Positions 46,194 through 57,013 of a stretch of DNA of 64,000 nt are shown in pieces. Numbering within the stretch: the stretch's first letter is position 1; every line of letters begins with the position of its first letter. This stretch comes from Symsagittifera roscoffensis (taxonomy: Eukaryota; Xenacoelomorpha; Acoela; Convolutidae). The translations under genes and the position numbers were made by a program. The stretch is from contig NC_087066.1 of the NCBI RefSeq assembly GCF_963678635.1, positions 65,197,277 to 65,261,276 of the forward strand. Direction: 5' to 3'. The notes beneath the pieces were generated by a model that saw only the letters and a list, made by a program, of their open reading frames with translations, made no database searches and was not told where the DNA came from.

Positions 46194-46661
46194 ATGTCAT
46201 TTAAAAACCTAGGAAATAAACAAACAATCGTTTTACACAATTGTGAAATAGATAACAAAAAATACGACCTTGTAATCACACCTCATACACAAACAGTTGG
46301 ATACATTCGAACAAAACGACAAACACTAAAGAGAAAAATAATAACTAAACAAAGACAAATAACACGAAAAAGATTTTCAAAAAATCGAAACGCATTTTCA
46401 GAATCAGAAACCAACAGTTTAGACGAACTTTACAAACTAAAAGAATCAATAGATAGAAATTGCCCAATTCACGATCAATTATATTTTTCTGACTCAGAAA
46501 CAACTTCAAATTCATCACAAAGAGGAAAAAGAAGAATAAAAAAACAGTACAAACACAAACCAGTACATCTATATAATTGGAATCAACCAATTAGACACAT
46601 TAATAATTATATATTAACAGTCATCGAACGAAAAAATGAGCTCAACGCACACCCCAGGTGA
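46194..46661 (+). CDS. ORF1: basic 155-aa protein overlapping the gag start
   Basis: The frame starts at ATG 46194 and ends at TGA 46659-46661, overlapping the Gag-Pol start by 26 bases in another phase. The protein is strongly basic, with a dense Lys/Arg/Gln stretch at about residues 42-65, a Ser/Glu/Asp-rich middle, and a second basic block (about 105-120). No known domain is seen. Arg/Lys-rich small proteins in complex retroviruses often bind RNA or control splicing and export, so a regulatory role is plausible but unproven. Its preservation in a young element and the tight overlap support it being real. Confidence 0.55.
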   Translation: MSFKNLGNKQTIVLHNCEIDNKKYDLVITPHTQTVGYIRTKRQTLKRKIITKQRQITRKRFSKNRNAFSESETNSLDELYKLKESIDRNCPIHDQLYFSDSETTSNSSQRGKRRIKKQYKHKPVHLYNWNQPIRHINNYILTVIERKNELNAHPR

Positions 46662-49600
46662 AGAAAGTCCAGATGATGATGAAATCTTTCCTTTTATAGT
46701 AGACGCAGATACTGATAGAGGACAACACATATTTTGTCAAAATTTACTCGTAAATTTATTTGAACCCGGAATCAGTCCATGTAAAACAGAGTTCCCCGAT
46801 GTAAAAATCAAAAGACAAATCATAGATCACTATCTAAAAGATATATGCAACATAACACAACAGTATGGAATCTACTCCATAGAATTTACCTCACCAAACC
46901 ATAATAATAGAAAATATACAATTCAAACAGACGACCTTGATTTAGAATTTTCAAAAGTTTTTTCAGAATATATAAAAAGCATCCAATATCATAACTCACA
47001 AAGAGCAAACTCCATATTCACCAATGAAGTTTTCGCAATAATATATAGTTATATTTCGATATTAGAAAACGAAATCCCAATAACAAATGTCTCACCGACA
47101 GAAACATCTAAACATTTAAGAGTACGACATGAAATCACACTACTCTCTAGTTATTTAAACATCATTAAAGAAAATTTCACGAAAGACGACGTTTCACAAC
47201 ATACAAAACACGATCTACAAAAAATTTTGGCATGGTTCATAATAGATTATTTCACACACAATATTGATTTAATTGCACAAGCAAGAAAAAATTTTAGACC
47301 CCAAAACTCGAACGATGATACCGCTATCACAGAACAATCAGATTATGTTTGGGACCCCGAATGGTCTCATTCCGCATTTATAAGCTTCCCACAAACAATC
47401 TCAAGTCAAGCAATAAGTACGATATCTTACATAAGAGATTATGTAAAAGTAATACCATTAACCATTGATGCAACACCATTAAACTATAATACATTTTTAC
47501 CCGATACACAAAATAATAGTTTAAACTCTACAGTTATACACAATGAAAACCTCAATGGAACTAGGAATCTTACTCAACAAGATATCCAGACACCATCACA
47601 CTTCATAAATGAAGAAATTGTACACACAACAACTACACAACAAAGTATTTCACCAATACGCCCAAATTTAACAACACCAAGAAATACAAATCCTTCACAA
47701 ACACAGGTAACCTTACAATCAACCGTTAAACCTTCGGTTGCCCCTAAATATTCACATATGGATTACCAAACATACAGACCCATGACAATACCATCAAAAA
47801 CACGCAAAACATTCACTAGAAACAACTTTGCAGACCATAATTATAATTATACACATCCATCAAAAACATATAATCAACCACAAAGAAATTTTAACCAATA
47901 TACAAGATCTCGAAATTGGGATAACCCAATGGCCCAACCTAATTCAACAAATTTCCAAACAAATCCTCCACGGGATCAGAGTGAAAATTACCCATTTTTT
48001 CAACAAAATAAAAATAAAAAACAGACATCTTATCAAATGGATTATTTATCCTCAGATGATGATTTCTTACAACCAGATATATTTGCACAAAATACTCAAG
48101 AATATCGTAGACAAGGAATACAGAGAACACGTACAAATCATAGAAATTTTTCTCCACAACCAATAGATGCACAAAATCAACAACCAATTCAACAACAAAA
48201 TCCAATTAATATACAATCTTTTCAACCAATTCAACAACAAAATCCAATGACTGCACACTCGTATCAAGCATCACAAATGCAAAATGAAATACCACTCCCA
48301 TATTATCTCCAACAACATGAAATAACAAGAAACCAACTTTCAAATTTTTCTCAAATGCCAAATGCAGCAGAATCATTACAAATGACAATGAATCCATACC
48401 TTATGGGTGGATCATCAATAACATCAAACAAACCTTTAATGGTTTTCACAGGAACAGACCCTGAATACTCTGTAGAAGATTATTTAAATGCAGTAACAGC
48501 AAACCTGATTTTAAATATTGGACCTGAACCAATTAATACGCCACTACATCAAAACTGGATACATCGACGCACAGCGTTAATACAAACAACCTTAGATGGC
48601 GCAGCCCAAAAATGGTTTTCAGTACTACCTCTAGAAATAAAATCAAACTGGAAAAGATTTACACAGGAAATTTCAAAAATGTTTGACTCCGAAAGAAACA
48701 AACAACAACAAAGAGTTTTATGTAATGAAATTCGCAGATTACCAAACGAAACCATCAAGCAAATAGCAGTACGAATCGAAACACTAGTTCGAAAAGCATA
48801 TTCATTAAATACACATGACTATAAAAACACAAAGATGACAGAAATCTTAATGATGACCTTAACACCACAATTAAGGAAAATAGCAATAAAAAAGAGAGCA
48901 TCCCATCCTTCTTCAATTAGAGAACCAGATTTAGATTTTCGAAAACTAGTAGACAAATTAGAACAAGCAGAAATCACGATGAAACTAGAAGAAACGGAAA
49001 ATCTGAAATTACAATACGTTAACAGAATTGAAACGACTCCCACTAATATTAATAATATACAGGAATCAGAGACAGACCTCGTTGAAAAAATCACTGAAAT
49101 ACTCAATATCTACGAAAAGAACCCAAACTTTAAAGGCAAACCATCTTTCAAAAAATGGTGTAATTATTGCCGACGATACGGACATAGTATTTCCGAATGT
49201 AGACAAAAACAGCAAGACAATCAAAATAAACCTCAAAAATATAAAGAACCAAATAAATCATTCTATCAATACATGAAAAAAGATCAAAATCTACCGAACA
49301 AAACAGTCCACAGCAACAACAGTTCAGGAAAACCACTCCCGAACAATACAAATTATACAAGAAATCAATCACCATATAACTCAAGTTATAGAGGAAGATC
49401 ACCAGAACGAAGAAACACGTATAATTCATCACAAAATCACTACAATAGACCAAATAGTCGAAATAACTACTCCAGATCAAATTCAAATACACAACGATTT
49501 GTTTCTAGATCTAATTCCCAATCAAGAAATAACTACTATCCAAACAACCAATCACGAAATTCATCATACAATAGGAATAGAAACTACTCCTATAATCGAA

Positions 49601-52600
49601 ATAGAAGTTATTCAAACAACCGAAACCAGAATTACCCGAACAATCAATCAAGGAATAACTCATATAATAGATCGAACTATAACAGACCAAACAATAATTA
49701 CCAAAACAGATCGCGAAATAATTCACAAAATCGACACTCCAGTTATAATAATCGTTATAGAAATTATTCCCAATCACCACACCGGAATAATAATAACTAT
49801 AATAATTCTAATAATCGCCACAGAAGTAGTACACCTAAACATCAAAGACAAATCAATCAAGTACAGTCAAATCCAGAAACAACATCAGACCCTCCAGGTA
49901 TTGATGACACAGTAACTGATACGTTACAACTCAATCAAATAAACTGTACATCATCAGATTCAGAAAATGATACTGAAAACACTCTTTCTATCAATATGAT
50001 AAAAGTCGAAAATGACTATGAATCTGTCATATATGAACAACCTTTTTCATCACACATATATGAAAATCAATCAGAATTTCTTCAAAATTATTACACTACA
50101 CCCATGAATTCCACACCAACGACGCAAGAAACAAACGAGATTAACACTACAGATCAAACCAATAAAAATACCAAAACAAAATGCTTGAATACAAACCACA
50201 TTTATCAAAATATACAAAAAGAACAACCCAAAGAAAAAATTTGGACAATACCATTTCTCTTAGAAAGCCCAAGAAATAAAGAATTTCAACCACCAGACCT
50301 TGAAATAGATTTTTTAATTGATTCAGGAGCAGAATCAAACATAATAAACATCCCCACATGGAATGAAATAAAAACTTTACACCCAAAGCTAACACCTCTT
50401 GAAACCTCCAGTAAGTTAGCAACAGCACAAGGATCAACATTGATAAACTACGGAAAAATCCAATTATTTCTCCTCCCCACCAGAACAATGGAACAAAGCA
50501 AAATTTTAAATAAGCCATTTAAACAAATATTCCATATCACTGACATTAAATATAATATCATTGGAATACCATTTATTTCGAAGTATATACCAACAATTAA
50601 CATACTAAATAGTAAAATATTAATCAAAGATAAATATACAAAAACAAAAGAAACATCCTTAACATTTTTTCAAAGATTAAATAAACAACCACCATTCTTT
50701 TCAAAATTCTACCCGATATTTAACAAACAAAGAAAACACCTAAAACCACTATCAGGAAATATCTATAATTTTTCAATCAAACAAGTTCACCAATATGATA
50801 AAGAACAAAACAAACAAAAATTTTATATGTCAGAATTTGAATTCAAACCTATTCACAAATTTTTCAAAATCACAATCTCATCCATAAAATATTTGAAAAA
50901 TTCGAATTCCGATATCATTTCCTTACATGTCTATAATAACACACCTTACCAAGTAACATTACCTTTAGGACTTTTAGGATATTGTGAAACCAACGCTACA
51001 ATATCACCAATACACGAAAAAGCCTATCGCGTAAATAATATACTCCAATTACTAGATATTTGCCAATCTACAATTCTTAATGAAGAATTATCTATAAATA
51101 ATATAATAAGTAACGAAAACAGAAATACGGATTATTTCACAAAAACTCCATATTTCAAACCTACATTCAACATAAGTAACTACACAGAGGACCAACAGAA
51201 ATTTTTAACAATGTTTAATTTCCAACATTCACAAATAACACAAGACGAATTCGAAAAATTAGCCAAACAGCTAATTAAATATTCATCAGTCTATGCAACA
51301 TCAAAATTCGATGTTGGGAAAATCAGTTCATCACTACATCTCCCGTTAAAACCAGACGCAGTTTTCAAAAAACAGAGAGCAAGTAAAGTACCAATTCACT
51401 TACATGATAAAGTAAACAGATTACTCGATATTTTAGAACAATACAACATTATATCACCAGTAAACAAAGAAGAACAACCAAAAGGCAACACATTTATCAA
51501 CCCCGTTATCATTCTAGCTAAAGGAGAATCATTAAAAATCGTTCTCGATGCTAGATACCTCAATTCACTTATAGATGAATCAAAATGTAATTGGCCCATT
51601 GAACCAATACAAGTTATTTTAACAAAAATAAACGGCAAATACTTTACAACCGCCGATATGAATAGTGCATACAATCAAATGCCACTAGATGAACAATCAC
51701 GACGTTTAACACAATTTATTATCGGAAACCAACAATATGAATTCAACCGCTTATTCTATGGAATATCCATAGGACCAGCAGCATTTTCAGCTTTTATGAG
51801 CAAAATTTTTAGACCACTAATACTCAAGAAAAACGCAATCACCTATTTAGACGATGTTTTTATGCAATCACAAACAAAAGACGAGATGTTCAATGTTTTA
51901 GAAAAATATCACCAAATACTTCAGAACGAAAATCTGAAGGCCGCCCCCGATAAATCACACTTCTTTTTGACAAGAGTTAAATTCTTAGGACATAATATAG
52001 AAAGAAAAACAATCACTCCATTGAAATCACGCATTGACGCTATTCAAAAACTTCAACCACCAACAAATAAAAAGAAAATCCAAGAATTTCTTGGAATGTT
52101 AAACTTTTTAAGTAAATATGTTTATAAAATGCAATTATATCTACGACCATTTTATAACATCCTTAGACAACAAAATAATTTTGAATGGAACACAGAACAT
52201 CAAACACGATTTGAAGAAATAAAGAAACTTTTAACTGAACAAATTTCAAACACAATTCCAGATTCAAATCAACCATTTTATGCAATGTGCGATGCTTCGA
52301 ACTTTGGCATCGGTGCAGCACTATTACAATCACATAATGGTACAAATAAAATGAACCTCATATCAGCAAATTCTCGATTATTCACTCAAGCAGAGCTACG
52401 ACTCTCAACTCTAATGAGAGAATGCACAGCCATAATATATACACTGACAGAATATGAATTTCTGATACTTGGATCAAAACATCCAACAGTTCTATTCACA
52501 GACCATAAACCAATCATCTTTCTCTTTACACAAAAATCTAACCCAAACCACCGAGTTTACAGATTTCAACTAATTCTAATGAAATTTCCAAACTTACATA

Positions 52601-54858
52601 TAGTTTGGACTGCAGGAAAAAATCTTGCATTACCAGACACCTTAAGTCGAAATACACCACCTGAATTACTTACACGAAAAACAACAGTTGAAATACCCAA
52701 AAACATAAAATTCTACCTTGCAGAAAACGAAACATCACCCCGATTGGAATGCAAATATGCAGTAAAAACTGATATTGAACAATCACAAATAAATAATTTA
52801 CAACATTTCCCACTTTATTTAGATTGTCAAAATAATCATTATGAAGTTGATCTACTTGGAACATCAACTTTCAAACCAATCCCATATTCTCAATGGATAA
52901 AAAATAACACCCAACAAAAACGAACAAAACAACACCCGCCTAAAAAAGACCATTTTCCACTAATTGAAAAAGAAGATTTAACTGATAAAATAAATTTATC
53001 AGGACCACAAACAAATGATTCAAAATACACAATAAATCAAGTTTTTGACCTTCACGACCCACTTGACACAATACCCTTATCTAAATTAGAAATCGAAAAC
53101 ATTTTTCTCCCCCCAACAGAAACAATTACAGTTTCAACACTGAAACAATATCAAAATCTTGACCCGATAATTAGACAACTAAAATCATGGCACAAATATA
53201 AAACTAAACCTATCAAAGCAGATTCAACCATTCTAGGAAACAAAACACTCCTCCGATACTTTCGCAAATTTAACAACACAACAATTAACGAAAATACAGA
53301 CCTTTTAGAGTATAACCTAAATGAATCTACAGTTCCATGTCTCCCTTTAAGTATGATTCTTATAGCTTTTAATATTTCACATACACAAAATATTAAAGGA
53401 CACTCTGGATCAGAAAAAACATATTCAAATTTTATACAAAATTTTTATTTCCCAAATGCACCAATTTGGATAAAAGTACTATGCAATGACTGTATAGTAT
53501 GTCAACTAAATAAACCTTACCCAAATCAAAAACAAATAGCACAAAAACAAGATTTTAAAGGACAAAGCTTGTACTTTAACCATCGTATCTCATTTGATAC
53601 CAAAGGACCAATTTCACCCTCATCCGAAGGAAACTCCTACATTATGGTAATTGTTGACGCATTTACACATTATGTAGCACTTAACCCAGTACCACATTGT
53701 AACGCTTATTACGCTTACACAACACTCTATGAACACTGGATAGCAAAATTCGGACTACCAGAAATTTTAGTCACAGACAACGGTACAGAATTCATAAATA
53801 ATGAAATTATCACACTATGTCATTTATATAACATTAAACACAAACCACGTACATCTCATGCACCTTGGACAAACGGCCTAGTCGAAGGTATGAACCGTTC
53901 ATTACAAGAATATCTTAGATGTATCATCAACGGAAATGATACAAAATATACCGAATGGTCAGCAGATGTAAAATTATTTCCCTTAGCATATAATTCACAA
54001 ATTACGACAACTCTAGGAATGTCACCATACGAAATGGTTTTTAACCAAAAGCCACGCAAACCAATAATGTTTACAGCAAATTCTCATAAAAACGCACAAG
54101 GTTATTGTCAACCAAATAAAGACTCAATTTGTTATAACCTACCTTTACATACACACGATGAAGATCATTTTCATCACCCACAAATTCTTAAACTAGCCTC
54201 CGGTACACACACCGAATGGATTCTAAATAGAGATAAAAAACACAATGAAATTTATCAAAAAATAACAAAAAAGTTATTACAAAGACAAAACATTAATGAA
54301 CAAATCAATTCACGTTTTACACCAGCCTCCGATTTAAAAATTGGAACATTTGTTTTAATACCTAATTTTAATACTCAAAAAGGAATTTCTAAAAAATTAC
54401 AACCCCTTCGAAAAGGACCATACCAAATAATTGCAAAACCCACTGATGTCACATATAAAATTACCGACTCAAACAAAAAAGAAATCGTTCAACATCGAAA
54501 CAACCTATTACCTTATTACCCAAAAGAATACGCACTCCGCGAATTAACTCAATTATATTCTTTCACAGGATTAAAAATCATTCAAAACGAACCACATCTG
54601 AAAAACACAGAACAAAATGATAACCCCACCGAAAATCAAAACACAAAACTAATCGCCACCAAAAACAATACACAAAACCATAAAGAATCCCCAAAACAAA
54701 GAAAAAATAGAAAAATGACCGAACAAATAATACCCCAAGAACAAATCGACAAATCAGAAAATAGAAAAACAACAAGACTCCGAAATCAACCACGTAAAAA
54801 CTATAAAATATTCATCCCCCAATCTAAAATTTTAAAGAAAGTAGAATTTCAAAAGTAA
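46636..54858 (+). CDS. gag-pol: Gag-Pol polyprotein, single 2740-aa frame
   Basis: Gag and Pol are fused without a frameshift or stop. A long N-terminal region (1-590) is unrecognised, with Asn/Gln-rich linkers. A capsid-like Retrotrans_gag region (about 600-800) follows, then a CCHC zinc knuckle (C842, C845, H850, C855) and a long Arg/Asn/Tyr/Ser-repeat tail (about 905-1065). An aspartic protease has D-S-G-A at D1229. The RT has D1674 and Y-L-D-D at 1737-1740. RNase H has D1886. The integrase has H2249, H2256, C2286 and C2289, with catalytic D2321, D2381 and E2417 (35-residue spacing), and a GPY/F module at about 2594. These functions capture, copy and integrate the element's RNA. ATG 46636 is the first in frame. 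The product is unusually long, mainly because of Gag. All key residues are present. Confidence 0.95.
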   Translation: MSSTHTPGEESPDDDEIFPFIVDADTDRGQHIFCQNLLVNLFEPGISPCKTEFPDVKIKRQIIDHYLKDICNITQQYGIYSIEFTSPNHNNRKYTIQTDDLDLEFSKVFSEYIKSIQYHNSQRANSIFTNEVFAIIYSYISILENEIPITNVSPTETSKHLRVRHEITLLSSYLNIIKENFTKDDVSQHTKHDLQKILAWFIIDYFTHNIDLIAQARKNFRPQNSNDDTAITEQSDYVWDPEWSHSAFISFPQTISSQAISTISYIRDYVKVIPLTIDATPLNYNTFLPDTQNNSLNSTVIHNENLNGTRNLTQQDIQTPSHFINEEIVHTTTTQQSISPIRPNLTTPRNTNPSQTQVTLQSTVKPSVAPKYSHMDYQTYRPMTIPSKTRKTFTRNNFADHNYNYTHPSKTYNQPQRNFNQYTRSRNWDNPMAQPNSTNFQTNPPRDQSENYPFFQQNKNKKQTSYQMDYLSSDDDFLQPDIFAQNTQEYRRQGIQRTRTNHRNFSPQPIDAQNQQPIQQQNPINIQSFQPIQQQNPMTAHSYQASQMQNEIPLPYYLQQHEITRNQLSNFSQMPNAAESLQMTMNPYLMGGSSITSNKPLMVFTGTDPEYSVEDYLNAVTANLILNIGPEPINTPLHQNWIHRRTALIQTTLDGAAQKWFSVLPLEIKSNWKRFTQEISKMFDSERNKQQQRVLCNEIRRLPNETIKQIAVRIETLVRKAYSLNTHDYKNTKMTEILMMTLTPQLRKIAIKKRASHPSSIREPDLDFRKLVDKLEQAEITMKLEETENLKLQYVNRIETTPTNINNIQESETDLVEKITEILNIYEKNPNFKGKPSFKKWCNYCRRYGHSISECRQKQQDNQNKPQKYKEPNKSFYQYMKKDQNLPNKTVHSNNSSGKPLPNNTNYTRNQSPYNSSYRGRSPERRNTYNSSQNHYNRPNSRNNYSRSNSNTQRFVSRSNSQSRNNYYPNNQSRNSSYNRNRNYSYNRNRSYSNNRNQNYPNNQSRNNSYNRSNYNRPNNNYQNRSRNNSQNRHSSYNNRYRNYSQSPHRNNNNYNNSNNRHRSSTPKHQRQINQVQSNPETTSDPPGIDDTVTDTLQLNQINCTSSDSENDTENTLSINMIKVENDYESVIYEQPFSSHIYENQSEFLQNYYTTPMNSTPTTQETNEINTTDQTNKNTKTKCLNTNHIYQNIQKEQPKEKIWTIPFLLESPRNKEFQPPDLEIDFLIDSGAESNIINIPTWNEIKTLHPKLTPLETSSKLATAQGSTLINYGKIQLFLLPTRTMEQSKILNKPFKQIFHITDIKYNIIGIPFISKYIPTINILNSKILIKDKYTKTKETSLTFFQRLNKQPPFFSKFYPIFNKQRKHLKPLSGNIYNFSIKQVHQYDKEQNKQKFYMSEFEFKPIHKFFKITISSIKYLKNSNSDIISLHVYNNTPYQVTLPLGLLGYCETNATISPIHEKAYRVNNILQLLDICQSTILNEELSINNIISNENRNTDYFTKTPYFKPTFNISNYTEDQQKFLTMFNFQHSQITQDEFEKLAKQLIKYSSVYATSKFDVGKISSSLHLPLKPDAVFKKQRASKVPIHLHDKVNRLLDILEQYNIISPVNKEEQPKGNTFINPVIILAKGESLKIVLDARYLNSLIDESKCNWPIEPIQVILTKINGKYFTTADMNSAYNQMPLDEQSRRLTQFIIGNQQYEFNRLFYGISIGPAAFSAFMSKIFRPLILKKNAITYLDDVFMQSQTKDEMFNVLEKYHQILQNENLKAAPDKSHFFLTRVKFLGHNIERKTITPLKSRIDAIQKLQPPTNKKKIQEFLGMLNFLSKYVYKMQLYLRPFYNILRQQNNFEWNTEHQTRFEEIKKLLTEQISNTIPDSNQPFYAMCDASNFGIGAALLQSHNGTNKMNLISANSRLFTQAELRLSTLMRECTAIIYTLTEYEFLILGSKHPTVLFTDHKPIIFLFTQKSNPNHRVYRFQLILMKFPNLHIVWTAGKNLALPDTLSRNTPPELLTRKTTVEIPKNIKFYLAENETSPRLECKYAVKTDIEQSQINNLQHFPLYLDCQNNHYEVDLLGTSTFKPIPYSQWIKNNTQQKRTKQHPPKKDHFPLIEKEDLTDKINLSGPQTNDSKYTINQVFDLHDPLDTIPLSKLEIENIFLPPTETITVSTLKQYQNLDPIIRQLKSWHKYKTKPIKADSTILGNKTLLRYFRKFNNTTINENTDLLEYNLNESTVPCLPLSMILIAFNISHTQNIKGHSGSEKTYSNFIQNFYFPNAPIWIKVLCNDCIVCQLNKPYPNQKQIAQKQDFKGQSLYFNHRISFDTKGPISPSSEGNSYIMVIVDAFTHYVALNPVPHCNAYYAYTTLYEHWIAKFGLPEILVTDNGTEFINNEIITLCHLYNIKHKPRTSHAPWTNGLVEGMNRSLQEYLRCIINGNDTKYTEWSADVKLFPLAYNSQITTTLGMSPYEMVFNQKPRKPIMFTANSHKNAQGYCQPNKDSICYNLPLHTHDEDHFHHPQILKLASGTHTEWILNRDKKHNEIYQKITKKLLQRQNINEQINSRFTPASDLKIGTFVLIPNFNTQKGISKKLQPLRKGPYQIIAKPTDVTYKITDSNKKEIVQHRNNLLPYYPKEYALRELTQLYSFTGLKIIQNEPHLKNTEQNDNPTENQNTKLIATKNNTQNHKESPKQRKNRKMTEQIIPQEQIDKSENRKTTRLRNQPRKNYKIFIPQSKILKKVEFQK

Positions 54859-55455
54859 TTTTAACATTTGCTTCACAATCTTGAAACCTCCGAAACATTT
54901 TTCATTTACATTTTTCAAAATAACATGCTGACAAGTACGTAATAATTCTAGTTCAAAATAGACCAATTGGATTCATCCAATCCGTCACTTTCTCTAACTC
55001 AAACTAAGACCAATTAGACGAATCATATAAAACTCCAGGCACATCTATAACTATAACTTTACGACCTCCAGGTCAAAAATAAGCAAACCACTCCAACTTG
55101 ACAACTAAAATAAATATCACCATAATACCGTACCCCTCCCTTATCTAATAACCCAAAGATCAACAATATTTCCCCAACTCAGACCACGAATACCCCCAAA
55201 GCAAATTTGTTAAATTAGCCTAAAGTAACAAAATGAACATTTTAATTAGCCTAAAGTATAAAAATCTCACCATACCCCGGATCATTTGACAAACAAAAAT
55301 AAAGAAAAATACGACCTCCCAGTCACCATAAAAATTGCCCCCAACAATTTTTTACAAAACTCAACCCACTTGTCAAAAAACTAATAAATAATCCGACCAC
55401 ACTAGAAAATCGCCTCAAACAGCAAAAAATATTCGACCAAGAGATCATTTCTTAA
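54859..55455 (+). other. Gag-Pol to small-ORF spacer
   Basis: About 600 bases without a frame. They include repeated GACCTCC(A/C)AGTC and AATTAGCCTAAAGTA words and the inverted pair ATTGGATTCATCCAAT. It may hold splice acceptors for downstream messages; none is decisive. Confidence 0.35.
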
Positions 55456-55686
55456 ATGCTCTTCTCTCAATCAGTTACTCAAATACTCATAAATCTTAAA
55501 CATTTTTTTACAATACTTGAAACCTTTATAATATTTCTTTTTGATATACTTGAATCTTTTCTAATAATCCTAATCATTTTTTGTAACATTTTTTTAATTT
55601 TCTACACTATTCTCGAACTATTCCTTCAACTTTCCAAAACCCTTGATTATATCCACAGGTACGATTTATACAACTTGTCTAAATGA
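55456..55686 (+). CDS. ORF3: small hydrophobic protein (76 aa)
   Basis: The protein is dominated by Leu, Ile and Phe, with hydrophobic segments at about residues 17-38 and 40-58 and a polar tail. It is probably membrane-embedded. Its TGA overlaps the ATG of the next frame as ATGA (55683-55686), an arrangement that often indicates coupled reinitiation. It resembles a viroporin-like small protein in size and character only; no family is recognised. Confidence 0.5.
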   Translation: MLFSQSVTQILINLKHFFTILETFIIFLFDILESFLIILIIFCNIFLIFYTILELFLQLSKTLDYIHRYDLYNLSK

Positions 55687-55871
55687 TACGAACAATTTTC
55701 AGTAGAACCGATATTTTTTTATTGTTTGTAATTTTCATAACATTTTTATCATCCCTCATTTTGACCATCTGTAAATGTATAAAGAAAGCAATCCTCACAT
55801 TTGCCCTAGCAACAGTCCTTCTAATTCTTTTTTTGGAAGAATATTATAATAAACACAAAATTTCTCACTAA
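55683..55871 (+). CDS. ORF4: small hydrophobic protein (62 aa)
   Basis: It starts within ATGA shared with the stop of ORF3. It has two hydrophobic segments (about residues 11-31 and 36-52) separated by a C-K-C-I-K-K positively charged turn, consistent with a two-pass membrane hairpin. Its stop lies eight bases before the next open frame. The pairing with ORF3 suggests a linked pair of membrane proteins. No family is recognised. Confidence 0.5.
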   Translation: MIRTIFSRTDIFLLFVIFITFLSSLILTICKCIKKAILTFALATVLLILFLEEYYNKHKISH

Positions 55872-55879
55872 AGTAATAA

Positions 55880-57013
55880 TTCAAAAAACCATCAAAAATT
55901 GCTACCCAACAGTCACAGAATCAGTCTTCACCGACATCATCCCAAGATAACCAAACACCACCTTCAACTACTCAAAATCCTCAAACATCTACACGAATTT
56001 CTTTTCAAGACAATCCATACACTTTTGAAGAACGACATACTCGTTTATCAGAACCACTAGAACCAGTTCAACGACAAGCACCTTTAAGCGAACCAACATA
56101 TAACCTATATCCAACACTACCACAAGAACTAAGTAGAATAAAAAATTCTAGTCAAAACCAAAATACAGTCGAAATAAATAGACAAATTATACATCCTCGA
56201 CGAAACAGAAATTTTCAAACTCCCCGAGTTCATTTTGATATACCTCAATCCCCATCACAAAACACTCCAGAAAACCCCATTGGTATATTACCAGAAACCC
56301 CTACGCTTCTTTCACAACGTAGCACCTCAAGCCTACCATCAGATTACTTAGGTTCAACACCAACATCTGAGCAAATACGTGAAAATCCCTTTAACCCCCC
56401 AAACCAGGCATCACGACTACCATATTGGACTACACATTCATTTACACAAGGTGAACCAAATTTAGTCAATGACCCCATAGATATTTCTACGGATACAACA
56501 ACATCCTCATCACTACCAGAAACATTATCACTACCATCAACACCATCAATAAGCCAGTTTTCACCACCACCCTTTAACTTAAACTTTCCAAATAATCTCG
56601 ACGCCAGATATCGAGAACAATCATCAATAAATATTCCTTTAAGACTAGATTGGAATACATTTACAGCACCTCCACCACTATTTGGACAACATCAAGAAAG
56701 TAACCGCCTTCATAACTGGGCACTTAATAGATTACAATATCGCCAAGATATTCACAACGATATCCGTGATCACAATATTCAAATACTCCAACAAAACAGT
56801 TTACAATTAAAGTTTGAAATCACAGTTAAGTTAAATAATATTACCCAACATCCCTACCCATTAAATCCACCTAACATAACAGCTCAATCACTACCACCAC
56901 CGTTTATAACTACTGAAGTAATATACAAATACGACAGATATACCAAAAACACAATTGGCTACATTACATTTTATAATCCATACTCAGGATTATCATACAC
57001 ATGTATATTCTAA
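55880..57013 (+). CDS. ORF5: ~377-codon open frame with no methionine codon
   Basis: The frame opens just after TAATAA (55874-55879) and runs to TAA 57011-57013, overlapping the env start by 13 bases. I find no ATG in this frame, so it must be expressed by splicing, a non-AUG start or bypass. The first two thirds are Pro/Ser/Thr/Gln/Asn-rich and disordered. The last ~120 residues look folded, with a W-N-T-F segment, a His/Asn/Arg-rich helical stretch and a Tyr/Thr-rich end. CCCAACAG at about 55905-55912 and nearby CAG sites could be acceptors. No family is recognised. Codon usage matches its neighbours. Confidence 0.6.
   Translation, partial: FKKPSKIATQQSQNQSSPTSSQDNQTPPSTTQNPQTSTRISFQDNPYTFEERHTRLSEPLEPVQRQAPLSEPTYNLYPTLPQELSRIKNSSQNQNTVEINRQIIHPRRNRNFQTPRVHFDIPQSPSQNTPENPIGILPETPTLLSQRSTSSLPSDYLGSTPTSEQIRENPFNPPNQASRLPYWTTHSFTQGEPNLVNDPIDISTDTTTSSSLPETLSLPSTPSISQFSPPPFNLNFPNNLDARYREQSSINIPLRLDWNTFTAPPPLFGQHQESNRLHNWALNRLQYRQDIHNDIRDHNIQILQQNSLQLKFEITVKLNNITQHPYPLNPPNITAQSLPPPFITTEVIYKYDRYTKNTIGYITFYNPYSGLSYTCIF

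Noticed and set aside
49499..49915. Plus-strand Ile/Thr-rich frame inside gag
   Set aside because: It is an out-of-phase reading of the Arg/Asn/Tyr repeat tail of Gag; the low complexity creates the open frame.
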